Of a stretch of 64,000 bases of DNA, positions 50,173 to 59,773 are shown piece after piece. The DNA comes from Nipponacmea schrenckii (taxonomy: Eukaryota; Mollusca; Gastropoda; Lottiidae). Location: contig JAUJPP010000007.1 of assembly GCA_030562195.1 (NCBI GenBank), forward strand, positions 27,463,769 through 27,527,768, written 5' to 3'. The position numbers and the translations under genes were made by a program. The notes beneath the pieces are model-generated. The model had not been told where the DNA came from, did no database searches, and was given only the letters and a program-made list of their open reading frames with translations. Each line of letters opens with the position of its first letter. The stretch's first letter is position 1.

Positions 50173-51420
50173 ACTATTATAATAATAATAATAACTATAA
50201 AACATTTGTATAGCACCTTATATAAAACAGTTACTCTAAGGCGCTTAACAATAATACATGAAATATATAGAAATAAAATCCACAGAACAAATACATAGAT
50301 ATTATAAAAATAAAATGTGAGTAAAAGAAAAATGGGCTAAAATAAATATCAAATTAAGATTATCACAAACATATATGCTTAAAAAGTTTCTAAGAAAAGG
50401 CAATGCGATAAAAGTGAGTTTTTAACTGGGATTTAAAACACTGTATAGATTTACATTCTTTTAAAACGTCCGGTAAATTGTTCCACAAGTGGGCAGCTGC
50501 CCAATCAAACTGTCATCTGCCATATGTTATTGTGCGGACTCTTGGAATGACCAGCTTAGGAGTTACATTTGATCGGAGGGATCGTGTAGGGACATTAACA
50601 CGAACAAGTTCCTTAATGTACTCTGGACCGACTCCCTGCATAGCATTACACACGAAAACCAGAATTTTAAATTGTGGTCTGTATTGGACAGGCAACCAAT
50701 GCAAATCTGCAAGTATTGGTGTTATATGGTCACGTCGATTAGTGCGAACTATAAGGCGTGCAGCAGTGTTTTGAACTTTCTGCAAGCGATTTACAGTTCC
50801 TTTGTTGATACCATAAAGTAAGCTGTTACCATAATCCATTCTGGAAGTAATCAGGGAATTCACCAGGGTCTTGCACGCTGGTGTTGTAATATAACGGCGA
50901 ATGCGACCGATGTTACATATGTGATAGTGGCAGGATTTCACAATTTATGATACTTGGCGTTCATGTGTAAGATGTTTGTCAAAATAGACTCCAAGGTTTT
51001 TTACACATAGAACACTACTGATGACAGAGTTTCCTATTTAAGTTTTAGGTCAGGTATAGAACTCGCCAAGTGTTTAGGAGAAAAAACTATTAATTCTGTC
51101 TTGTCTTCATTCAGTTTAAGCATGTTGCGGGTCATCCACGAGCTGATGTCAGAAAGAAAAAGTTCTTGTTTTTAAAAATAGTTCGACCAGCTGTCTTGAG
51201 GCTTGATAACCATATAAACCTGTGTGTAATCTGCATAACAGTGGAAAGTCACACTATGGAGGCGACATGTTTCTCCGATAGGCTTGGAAAATAGACAGTA
51301 CAGTTTCGGGCCCAGCACAGATCCCGGGGGAACACCAAAAGTTAAATGACTTTTATCGGATCTCGAAGTTCCAATGACGAAACTCTGGGATCTTCCAGTG
51401 AGATAAGATTCGAACCATTC
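50173..51420 (-). pseudogene. LINE reverse-transcriptase C-terminal part and 3' tail (CR1/L2-like superfamily)
   Basis: Minus strand from 51420: WFESYLTGRSQ, FGVPPGSVLGP, then the catalytic box as FHCYADYTQVY (normally YADD), SWMTRNMLKLNEDKTE, and after in-frame stops SCHYHICNIGRIRRYI, SLITSRMDYGNSLLYG, HITPILADLHWLPVQYR. A frameshift follows TITYGR; the last part (HLWNNLPDVLKE to a TAG at 50390-50392) is in another frame. The 3' UTR ends GGTGCTATACAAATG and a TTA/ATT microsatellite, typical of L2/CR1-type elements. Dead by stops, frameshift and catalytic mutation. The 5' end is cut by minisatellite array C. Confidence 0.88.
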
Positions 51421-52770
51421 GAACCATACTGTTCAAGTTAACAGGTACACACAGTGCTTGTCTATAGACACACACTGTTCTAGTCTATAGACATATACTA
51501 TTCTAATCTACAGACATATACTGTTCTAATCTTCAGAGACATACTGTTCAAATTTACAGAGACATACTGTTCTAATCTACAGAGACATACTATTCTAATC
51601 TATATTGATCTAGCCACAGAAACACACTGTTTCAGTCTACAGACAGATACTGTTCTTCCTAATGCAATAATTTCCGTTTCACAGAATAAGAAACAAAGTG
51701 TTCTAATTTACGACCACAATATTCTAATCTGTGGGCAAACGTTTTCTAGTCTACATACACTCACTGTTCCATTCTACAGACACATACTGTTCTAGTCTGC
51801 AGGCCCCCCCTGTACTTATCTACAGACACGGACTGTTCTAGTCTACAGGCACACTCTGTTCTAGTCTACAGGCACATTGTTCTAGTCTGCAGACAAATAT
51901 TGTTCTAGTCTGCAGGCACCTACTGTTCTAATCTATAGACATACTGTTCTATTCTACAGAAACACTTACTTATCCAGAGACACGGACTGTTCTATTCACA
52001 GGCAGCCACTGTTCTATTCTACAGACACATACTTTCCTTTTCTATAGAAACACACTGTACTTATCTAGAGACACTGACTGTTCTATTCTACAGGCACCTA
52101 CTGTTCTAGTCTACAGACACATACTTTCCTATTCTATAGAAAAACACTGTACTTATCAAGAGACACTGACTATTCTATTCTACAGGCACTCACTGTTCTA
52201 TTCTACAACCACATACTTTCCTTTTCTATAGAAACACATTGTACTTATCTAGAGACACTGACTGTTCTATTCTACAGATACACACTGTTCTATTCTACAG
52301 AAACACACTGTTATGGTCTACAGACACAAGCTGTTCTAGTCGACACACACGTACTGTTCTTGTTAAACATCCTGTTCTAATCAACAGAGACATACTGTTT
52401 TAATCTACAGACACATACTTTTTTAGAATAAAGACATATACTGTTCTATTCTATAGACATATACTGTTCTATTTTATAGACATAAACTCTTCTAATCTAC
52501 AGACACATACTATTCTAGTCTACAGACACACACTGTCTGGTCTACAACCATATTCTGTTTTAATCTATAGATATATACTGTTCTAATCTACAGACATATC
52601 CTGGTTTAATCTATAGACATATACTCTTTTAATCTATAGATATATACTGTTCTAATCTACAGACATATCCTGGTCTAATCTACAGAGACAAACTTTTCAA
52701 GTCTACAGACATATACTGTTCTAATCTATAGACATATTCTGTTCTAATCCACAGACACATACTATTCTAG
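51421..52770. repeat. 23-bp minisatellite array C
   Basis: Roughly 58 units. The first 600 bases follow the unit order of array A almost base for base (TTCAAGTTAACAGGTACACA, the GATCTAGCCACAG block at 51607, GGCAAACGTTTTCTAG), so arrays A and C are duplicates and not independent expansions. Later units drift (TATAGACATATACTGTTCTA). Confidence 0.9.
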
Positions 52771-55434
52771 TATGACAATTCAGCGGCTGTTTCCATAAAT
52801 ATGTTACCGAAAAAAACCCGAAACAGATCGTTTCTCTGATTGAATCATTAAAATGCCAAAGAAAAGGACTGAATATGAAAGACTAAACTGAAAACTTATT
52901 GATGTAGTGAAGGCTGCATATTAGTTTTATAGTTCAGGTCACAGCTTGTGATTCAGGTCATATTTTTATCTCGGCATTTCAGGAACTTAAGTATTTATTC
53001 TTCTAATCTATTTTCTGTACACAAAATTTGCAAGACAAACACCTGTCGTACCATAAACTGAGGTGCCTATATTCACCTTCTGGGCATGTAGACATAGCAA
53101 TGCAGACCATATGCGAGATGAGGGGTTACGCGAACGTAGTTATTTCAATTATACATCGTAAGTGCTGATTCTTTAATTTTAATTTTACAGGTCGCAAACA
53201 TTCCAACAGTTTGCCTATATTTGCTGAATTTATACTGTAAAAATTGTCATTTTATTACGAGGATACTTATTACGCTTCGTTTTCATTTATACTTCATTGA
53301 TATGTAAATAGTGTTTTATTAGAAAAGTTATTTATTGGAATAGCTGCATCTTTTCGCATCACCATTACACATCAGTAGAAGGTGGATTGAAAACACAATG
53401 ACTAAGGCTTTAAAAAGACTACAAGAATTAAAAAAACTAAAAACTGTTGATCATATGAACAGATGTTACGGTGTGGCCCTTGTTTTTACATTAACAATTT
53501 AGGCCTATTAAAAATGTATTACTAACAATGTATAACATTCCGACGAATATAAAGGCGATCATGGACAAAACTTGTATTTTCATCAGCAAAGAGATCTGTA
53601 TCACAGTTTTCAACATGAAATATAAAGATTAAATCTAAAAGCGGTTCATGTGACATTCCGAAACTTGGATCTAAGTAAAATGGAATGGAATCAATACAAA
53701 TATTATTTTAGTAATTTGAGATCAATGATATTGAACACCGCCCCGTTCAAATTCCAATTATCAATAGCTTGAAGCCAAGTATCACATATCCTAATATTTT
53801 AAATTGGAATCTAAATCCGGATTGTTGATTATAGAAAAAAAAAATGATTTATTGAAATAATCTGTTATGTGAACAGTGATACGACTTTCAAATTTTGATA
53901 TTGTGGGCAGATATCGTGTTCTTCTTTATTTTTTACTCGAATAATATATAATAAATACACAGATGGTAAAAGCGTTTTAAAATATTTCTTAACTTCTAAT
54001 TCGAAGATTGTTTGAGAATGATCCGAACATGAATCTGTATGAATCAAACAAACCCACGGAATGGTTGAATGTTTTTCCAACTCGTGATTTGGTGAACTAA
54101 GCTCATTATGTTTACATCGACTGTGACAATGTAATCTGAAACAAGACATACGATTTAAAAACAGTGGATTGATATTTACATTACAAATGTTTATTACTAA
54201 CAATCATCTAATACAACAGGTAATATCCTAATTTAAGATTTAGCGAAATATTAAGGCAGAATCGATTAGCTCGTATTCATACAAATGCTCATGCTCATAC
54301 AAATATGGAGGCTAGAGTTTTCATCTGATTGTGATGAAAAAAGGGATAGGTATATGCCTTTGCATATTATGTTTATTAGGCTTAATTATAAAGGGGACTC
54401 AAGACAAAATCGACTTATTATCAACAACACTAAAACTAAGTGTTATCGCTTTTTTTTTCATTTGCTAACAATTCCAACTAAATGTTTTGACACACTCTTC
54501 TAAACACGCTACTACCTTTCGTTATGAAATACTCCTAACCTATAATTGATATACTTCCTCTTATAAAAAATTCATATGTTTCACATTCATTCATCTTTCG
54601 CTAATATGTTGTTTTGGATTTTGAACATTCGTTACGCGGTTTGACTAATTAGCATTTAATTTAATTTTTGGATTTAAAGGGAATCTTATCGTATCTTGAG
54701 TTTTGACATGGTCTCGAAGAAGTATGACGAAAGGGATGTAGTTTGGACACAATGCGATCCAGCTGTCACGATTTCGTCATTGAAATTTCTTAATTGAGCT
54801 ATGTATAAGTTGAGCTGAGGACATGTATATTAGAATATTGAATAATTAAAATGATTAGTCAGTCGTGAATGATGTGAGTGATCTCACAGGCCTGGACAGG
54901 GGTAAAATCAATAAGATGTATTGTTGTTTGGAAGGTCACAGATAACTTATTGTCTTAATAAACTTAAGTACGTATTAACGAGCATGTGGGCTGTAGACTT
55001 GTGATGAAAGGAAACTGTAGGAGAAGTGTAGATCTATTTTTACTGGCAGTAATGGATGAACTTCTTGATATCTTGTAATAAATCAGAGATACGAAGTAGG
55101 TGTCATTTCTTAGCATTTCTTTTGATTTTTTATTGCAGGTTTAAACGCATCCATAATTTCATTTAGACCTAGGCCTACCAGAAATATAGTTTCCATATTG
55201 TCACATCCATTATTTGTTTTAGGGCTTCAATTGTTCTCTTTTGTGAATTAGATTCTTGATGAATGGTTTATTAGACGACCAAAAACTAAAATCAATTAGT
55301 AATTCCTTGTGATTGAAGGGTTAAGATAAATATTTCTTGTGTTCAAAATGTAACATAGCGTCATTTGCTTACTTACATCGAACTTAATGTTGGTCGGGGG
55401 TTTTATCTTAATCGGCGTCAGGTCATGTTTCCTG
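52771..55434. other. Gene-free region upstream of SK-like copy 3
   Basis: No domain-bearing frame. A 112-codon minus frame (53865-54203) is rich in Cys/His but has no known pattern. It may include the 5' UTR intron or promoter of copy 3. TAGGCCTA palindromes at 53500 and 55170. Confidence 0.4.
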
Positions 55435-55581
55435 AGACCTGTTTCATAAAATTTTAACAAAGATACAATCAAAGTTTTAAGGAATAAAGTAATCTGATTG
55501 GTTAACACAATTTTAGTGATTGACCAATGTGACCATTGGAACACTAAAATCATCCTAAGTTAGGTTTTCATTAAACAGGCT
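55435..55581. mobile_element. Small MITE candidate upstream of SK-like copy 3
   Basis: Left end AGACCTGTTTCATAAAA and right end in reverse AGCCTGTTTAATGAAAA are inverted repeats, flanked by TCCTG-like bases. A diverged relative of the left half occurs around 59115 (CAAAGATACAATCAA). No coding capacity. Confidence 0.45.
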
Positions 55582-55753
55582 CCTGGTTAGTCCAGTGGAT
55601 TCATCTAAAAGTGGAAGGGGATAATCTGGAAGATATGAAAACCAAGATGTTAAGCCAAGGACCAGCAGTAAGAAATGACCCTTGTGAATTCAAATTGTTA
55701 TCCTTTTAATATATTTCTTTTCATGTTTCGAATTATAATTGTAGGAGCAGGAG

Positions 55754-57088
55754 ATGTCACAGAATGAAAGTACAAACCAAACAATTCCACTGGTGCCAGA
55801 CCGTCTCGTTCGAAGGACCAAGCAGTATCACACAATGGATGTACCTCAACCAGGATCTCTAAAAGCAGCTGCCAATGCCAGTAAAGTCTTTAAAAACCTT
55901 GGAACCCGGCTAGATCAACGTAAGAAGCTGATATTAAGACGGAGGTGGTTGGTGGATCTGGAATTTGTCATGGGAATGACAGGAATCGCTTTAATGATTC
56001 TGGAGAATGAATTGTATTATCTGAACCAGTTTGAAAAATCTTCGGCACTTTCCTTAATTTTAAAGACATTTACCTCAATCACAACTGGCGTGTTACTTAT
56101 AGCTATCTGTATATACTATCATACTGGTATGGAAATCCGTATGTTAGACGGCGGTGTAGACGATCCTCTTGCAGTGACTCCCTTTTCGTCATTTGTGGGA
56201 TGGATACTTGAACTCCTTGTTTGTGCCGTTCATCCATTCCCCGGAAATGTGGAACTGACCTTTACCTCTCCGACTGGCCATACACGTCTTGCTAGTATCG
56301 ACGGTATATTGTCCGTAATGATGATGTTGAGGCTGTATCTCGTGGGAAAATTCGCTGTCGTTCACAGCCGCCTTCTTACAGATCCCTCTACCCAAAGTAT
56401 CGGTGCATTGAGTAGGGTTAAAATTAACCTGTATTTTGTATTTAAATCAGCCATGTCTGAGAGTCCAGGAACTCTGATTGTAACTGTCATGTTAGCCATG
56501 TACACTGTGAGTTGTTGGTCCATGAGAACGTGTGAAATGTATTACACTAAAACGGAAGAAAGTCAGGGATTCTCTCAATCAATGTGGTTATCGGCTATCA
56601 CATTCTTAACCGTAGGTTATGGTGATGTTACTCCGCGAACCCACTGTGGACGCTATATAGCCATTATGACTGGTTTGTGTGGTTTGGCTTCTACTGCTTT
56701 GTTGGTTGCCGTTATAGCTAAACGCTTGGAGCAAACTAGATCGGAAAGATATGTTTTCAACTTTTTATCACGAATTCATTTAGAAAGTCAGCACAAAAAC
56801 GCTGCAGCAGACGTTGTAAAATGTTCACTTCGTTTATGGCTCTTACGGCGTCATGAAAGTAAGTCCATGATGAAGTACAGTTATTATCGATGGAAATTAC
56901 GCCAAGCAGTACGAGAGATGCGATCTGCCCGAGCGACCTTGGCGGACAAAGAGGAGTCTACAGTCGGATTAATAGAACTATCACACATGATCTCACGTAT
57001 TTCAAATACTCTGGATAAATCAATACAAAATCAGGAAAAACTCGAACTCAAGTTGGAAAATCTAGAAAAATATCTTCAGAAAGAATGA
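55754..57088 (+). CDS. SK/KCNN-like calcium-activated K+ channel, copy 3 (intronless CDS, 444 aa)
   Basis: Third SK-family channel, clearly more distant from copies 1 and 2 than they are from each other. In order: basic LGTRLDQRKKL before S1 (about 67-88), S2, S3 with ELLVCAVHPFPG, S4 with MLRLYLVGKF, linker QSIGALSRVKIN, S5, filter TVGYGD (286-291) followed by VTPRTHCGR, and S6 ending ALLVAVIAKRLE, which stays close to the family pattern. The calmodulin-binding region is RSERYVFNFLSR, then KNAAADVV, and its second helix keeps REMRSAR. A leucine-rich coiled coil ends the protein. The whole CDS is one exon. An acceptor (ATAATTGTAG, exon from 55745) lies nine bases before the ATG, so a 5' UTR intron is likely here too. 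Of the three copies this one looks most like an ordinary SK channel. No symbol is given because orthology is unresolved. Confidence 0.94.
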   Translation: MSQNESTNQTIPLVPDRLVRRTKQYHTMDVPQPGSLKAAANASKVFKNLGTRLDQRKKLILRRRWLVDLEFVMGMTGIALMILENELYYLNQFEKSSALSLILKTFTSITTGVLLIAICIYYHTGMEIRMLDGGVDDPLAVTPFSSFVGWILELLVCAVHPFPGNVELTFTSPTGHTRLASIDGILSVMMMLRLYLVGKFAVVHSRLLTDPSTQSIGALSRVKINLYFVFKSAMSESPGTLIVTVMLAMYTVSCWSMRTCEMYYTKTEESQGFSQSMWLSAITFLTVGYGDVTPRTHCGRYIAIMTGLCGLASTALLVAVIAKRLEQTRSERYVFNFLSRIHLESQHKNAAADVVKCSLRLWLLRRHESKSMMKYSYYRWKLRQAVREMRSARATLADKEESTVGLIELSHMISRISNTLDKSIQNQEKLELKLENLEKYLQKE

Positions 57089-57173
57089 GATCTTCTATCT
57101 TATTACCGCTGTGATATTCGTATGTGGGACTTAAAAGTTAAGGTGTCAGGATAGAGCTGAACAGTTATATAAA

Positions 57174-57179
57174 AATAAA
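57174..57179 (+). terminator. Poly(A) signal AATAAA of SK-like copy 3
   Basis: AATAAA 86 bases after the stop, in an A-rich context; the usual distance for a short 3' UTR. Confidence 0.5.
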
Positions 57180-57482
57180 AAATATTTTATCGTCTTCATC
57201 ATTAAATATGCAATTATTCTAATGATATGCTAATGATGTTGATAGCTGAAAGGTTAAAGAACAATATTCAGGACGGGAAATATCAATTGATGAATTGTTA
57301 ATTAACATGGTTAATGTGTTGACTGTTAATAGTGTTATGGTTTGTTGTATATTAATTACATCAGTAGATTTATTAAGGAATTTGTTTTATACTTTCCAGA
57401 GTGTTAGTTACTTCCCTTAGAATGTTAGACACCATTATAAGCCTTGTGAACTGATTAAAAGAGTATACACAACTGTTTAGAA

Positions 57483-58660
57483 GGTCATTGTTCTAGGTTA
57501 GTATGATATTTGGATAAGTGGAGGGTCAAAGATAAGATAAAAATAGTAAAACTATTATGTTTATCCGAACACGATGTTGAAGGGCTAACCTACTTCTATG
57601 ATCTAAGGCGGAGAACTCAGTGTACACTATAGGGAATATTTCAAGGGTTAGGTCCTTCCCAGAATAGGCTTACGCCACTATCCTGGCAAGCAAAAATTCC
57701 TCATTGCTCACTGCATGGCGTTGCGTCTTCTTTAGCCCAGGTGAAAAATTAAGACGTAAATCTTCTATCATATCAGTTTGCCCTCATTCACACACTTCCC
57801 AATTTTCATTTAGCCGAGCGGTGATGTTTCTACGTGGGGTATTGGGTTCTTAAGTGTTCGGTGCTAGGGACTCCTCTATACAGTTCTGTGGCCTCTGCTA
57901 AATGCCCTTGTCTTATGATGAATAGAAACAAACCATTAAATATTTTGGGATTCCAACTTTGCAATTCTTGTCAAATATTCCACACACCTTATCTGCAGGA
58001 ACGTATTTTAAGGCCAATGCTCTTGATCTGTATGATATTAGGATTAGCCAGGGTCAAAGATAAAAGATAAGATAAATTATTTAAAATTTGATGTGTTAAT
58101 TGTCAAAGGGATTCACATAGCCTAGTTAATTGTCAAAGGGATTCACCTAGAATAGTTAATTGTCAAAGGGATTCACCTAGAATAGTTAATTGTCAAAGGG
58201 ATTCACCTAGAATAGTTAATTGTCAAAGGGATTCACCTAGCCTACTTCTGTGGCCTACGAGGACGGAAAACTCTACTCAGTGTACAATATAGGGAATATT
58301 TCAAGGGTACTGAAGCTTAGTTCCAACCCATAAAAGGCTAGCGCCGCAGTCCTGACAAGCAAAAACTCTTCATTGTTCACTGCATGGCGTTGCGCGTCTT
58401 CACTAGCCCATTAGGTGAAAATTTAGGACGTAATCCTCCATTCATTTCATTTTGCTCAATTTTTAATTGGCCCGGCACTGACGTTTTTACGGGTGGCTAT
58501 ATTCTTGTGTGTTCGGTGCTGTGAGCTCCTCTTTATAATTATGTGGCGTCTACTCGACTCTTGCACTATGATTAGTCAAAACGCTCAGTTAAATATATAT
58601 GGACTACATCTTTGTCAAATTTTTCTACCTAATAAAGGTCAATGATCTTGGTCAGTATGA
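57483..58660. repeat. Tandem repeat of about 530-650 bp, two copies and part of a third
   Basis: AAGGTCATTGTTCT...GTATGATATTTGGAT recurs at about 57483, 58010 and 58635; ATAGGGAATATTTCAAGGGT at about 57630 and 58290; CACTGCATGGCGTTGCG at about 57710 and 58378. Each unit contains the tail of SINE family S2 on the + strand (TTCATTTCATTTTGC). The second unit is longer because of the 30-bp repeats. Confidence 0.75.
58095..58244. repeat. 30-bp minisatellite, five units
   Basis: GTTAATTGTCAAAGGGATTC + ACCTAGAATA starts at 58095, 58125, 58155, 58185 and 58215. First and last units carry AGCCTA in place of AGAATA; the middle ones are identical, so expansion is recent. Confidence 0.95.
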
Positions 58661-59210
58661 TATTTGGATTAGTGTAAAAGATGTTAATGTTAAGATAAAA
58701 CGTCAAAATTTTCCATTGTATCTCCTTGGCCTATATCCTTTTCTTCTTTTCTATGAATTTCTTCGGATTGCTACAATAGGTCGTGGTTGAATGATTTTTT
58801 TCTGTAGAAGATATTGTTAACAGATAGAGATGATATGAATTTTAAAAAATGTAGATTACTGAAACAGAGAACTCGTACAAACTACATAATGTGTATTAAG
58901 TATAAAATGGTCCTACAAAGAAGAATTAACTTTGCGTTTGATGACCCAGTATGGGAAAGATTGGGGAATAACTATTTTTGAAGCTCCGTGCATTACTTTG
59001 GGGACGTAAGACGACTTTCAATATAAAAATGAATTTAAACAGGGGACTGCATTTAATGATTTTTAATTGATTAGCCCAAAATGTCATCTAATGAAATCTA
59101 TAAACCTTTTTTCAAAGATACAATCAAGACTTTAAGGGAAAAGAAGGTTTGTATTGGTTAATAAAAGTTTCAATTGGTAGTGGAATTTTCCAATCTGAAT
59201 TTGAAACATG
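58661..59210. other. Gene-free sequence
   Basis: A segment near 59110-59160 (CAAAGATACAATCAA) is a diverged relative of the MITE at 55435. Nothing else recognised. Confidence 0.4.
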
Positions 59211-59560
59211 TATGTAAAAGGAAAGTTTTTGTAAAGGGAGGCATGCATTATCTAGTATATAAAGGGTTTGGATTAGAAAAAGGGCATGATATGAATAGGT
59301 ATTAAAGGTTTTTTTGTAAAGATCAATTTCATATTGCCAAGTTTGATATGTAAAATTTGCTATAGAGGGAAAAATTTGTATGTGGAAGGTTTGGATATTT
59401 GAAGGATGGGGTGTTTTGTATTGGGAAAATGGAAGGTATTGTACAAACTAAATAAGAAAGGAAACTTTATATTTTTAAATGGAAAATTTTTTTTTTGGGG
59501 AAAGGGGGGAATTTTCAATTTTTTTTGTAAAAGGGAAGGTTTTTTTTTTTTTTTTTTTAA
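59211..59560. other. Strand-asymmetric, C-poor tract with long homopolymers
   Basis: On the + strand C is almost absent (four in 59401-59560) while G is common, with runs of T, G and A of up to about 18 bases. It lies just past the 3' end of the METTL27-like gene. It could be a biological purine/pyrimidine tract or poorly polished sequence. Open frames here (phenylalanine/lysine-rich) are products of the composition. Confidence 0.6.
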
Positions 59561-59773
59561 AAGTAGCCTTAACAATACCCTTTGTATAACAAAACGCATG
59601 GAAAATTTGACACGAAACAGGCCAACATAATTTGATTTTGATATGGCATTAATAAATGTTAGCGAGATCACGATACTATTAAAGGACCATGGAAATTACC
59701 GTATGGCAAATCGTAGCACAAATAGATAAAACAAAAAATGATAAGGATAATATAAAAATAAAATGAACATTTT

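Noticed and set aside
53865..54203. 112-codon Cys/His-containing minus frame
   Set aside because: Spacing of Cys and His fits no zinc-finger pattern I know, and no exon borders were found.
59360..59671. Lys/Phe-rich frames on both strands
   Set aside because: Produced by homopolymer runs in the C-poor tract.
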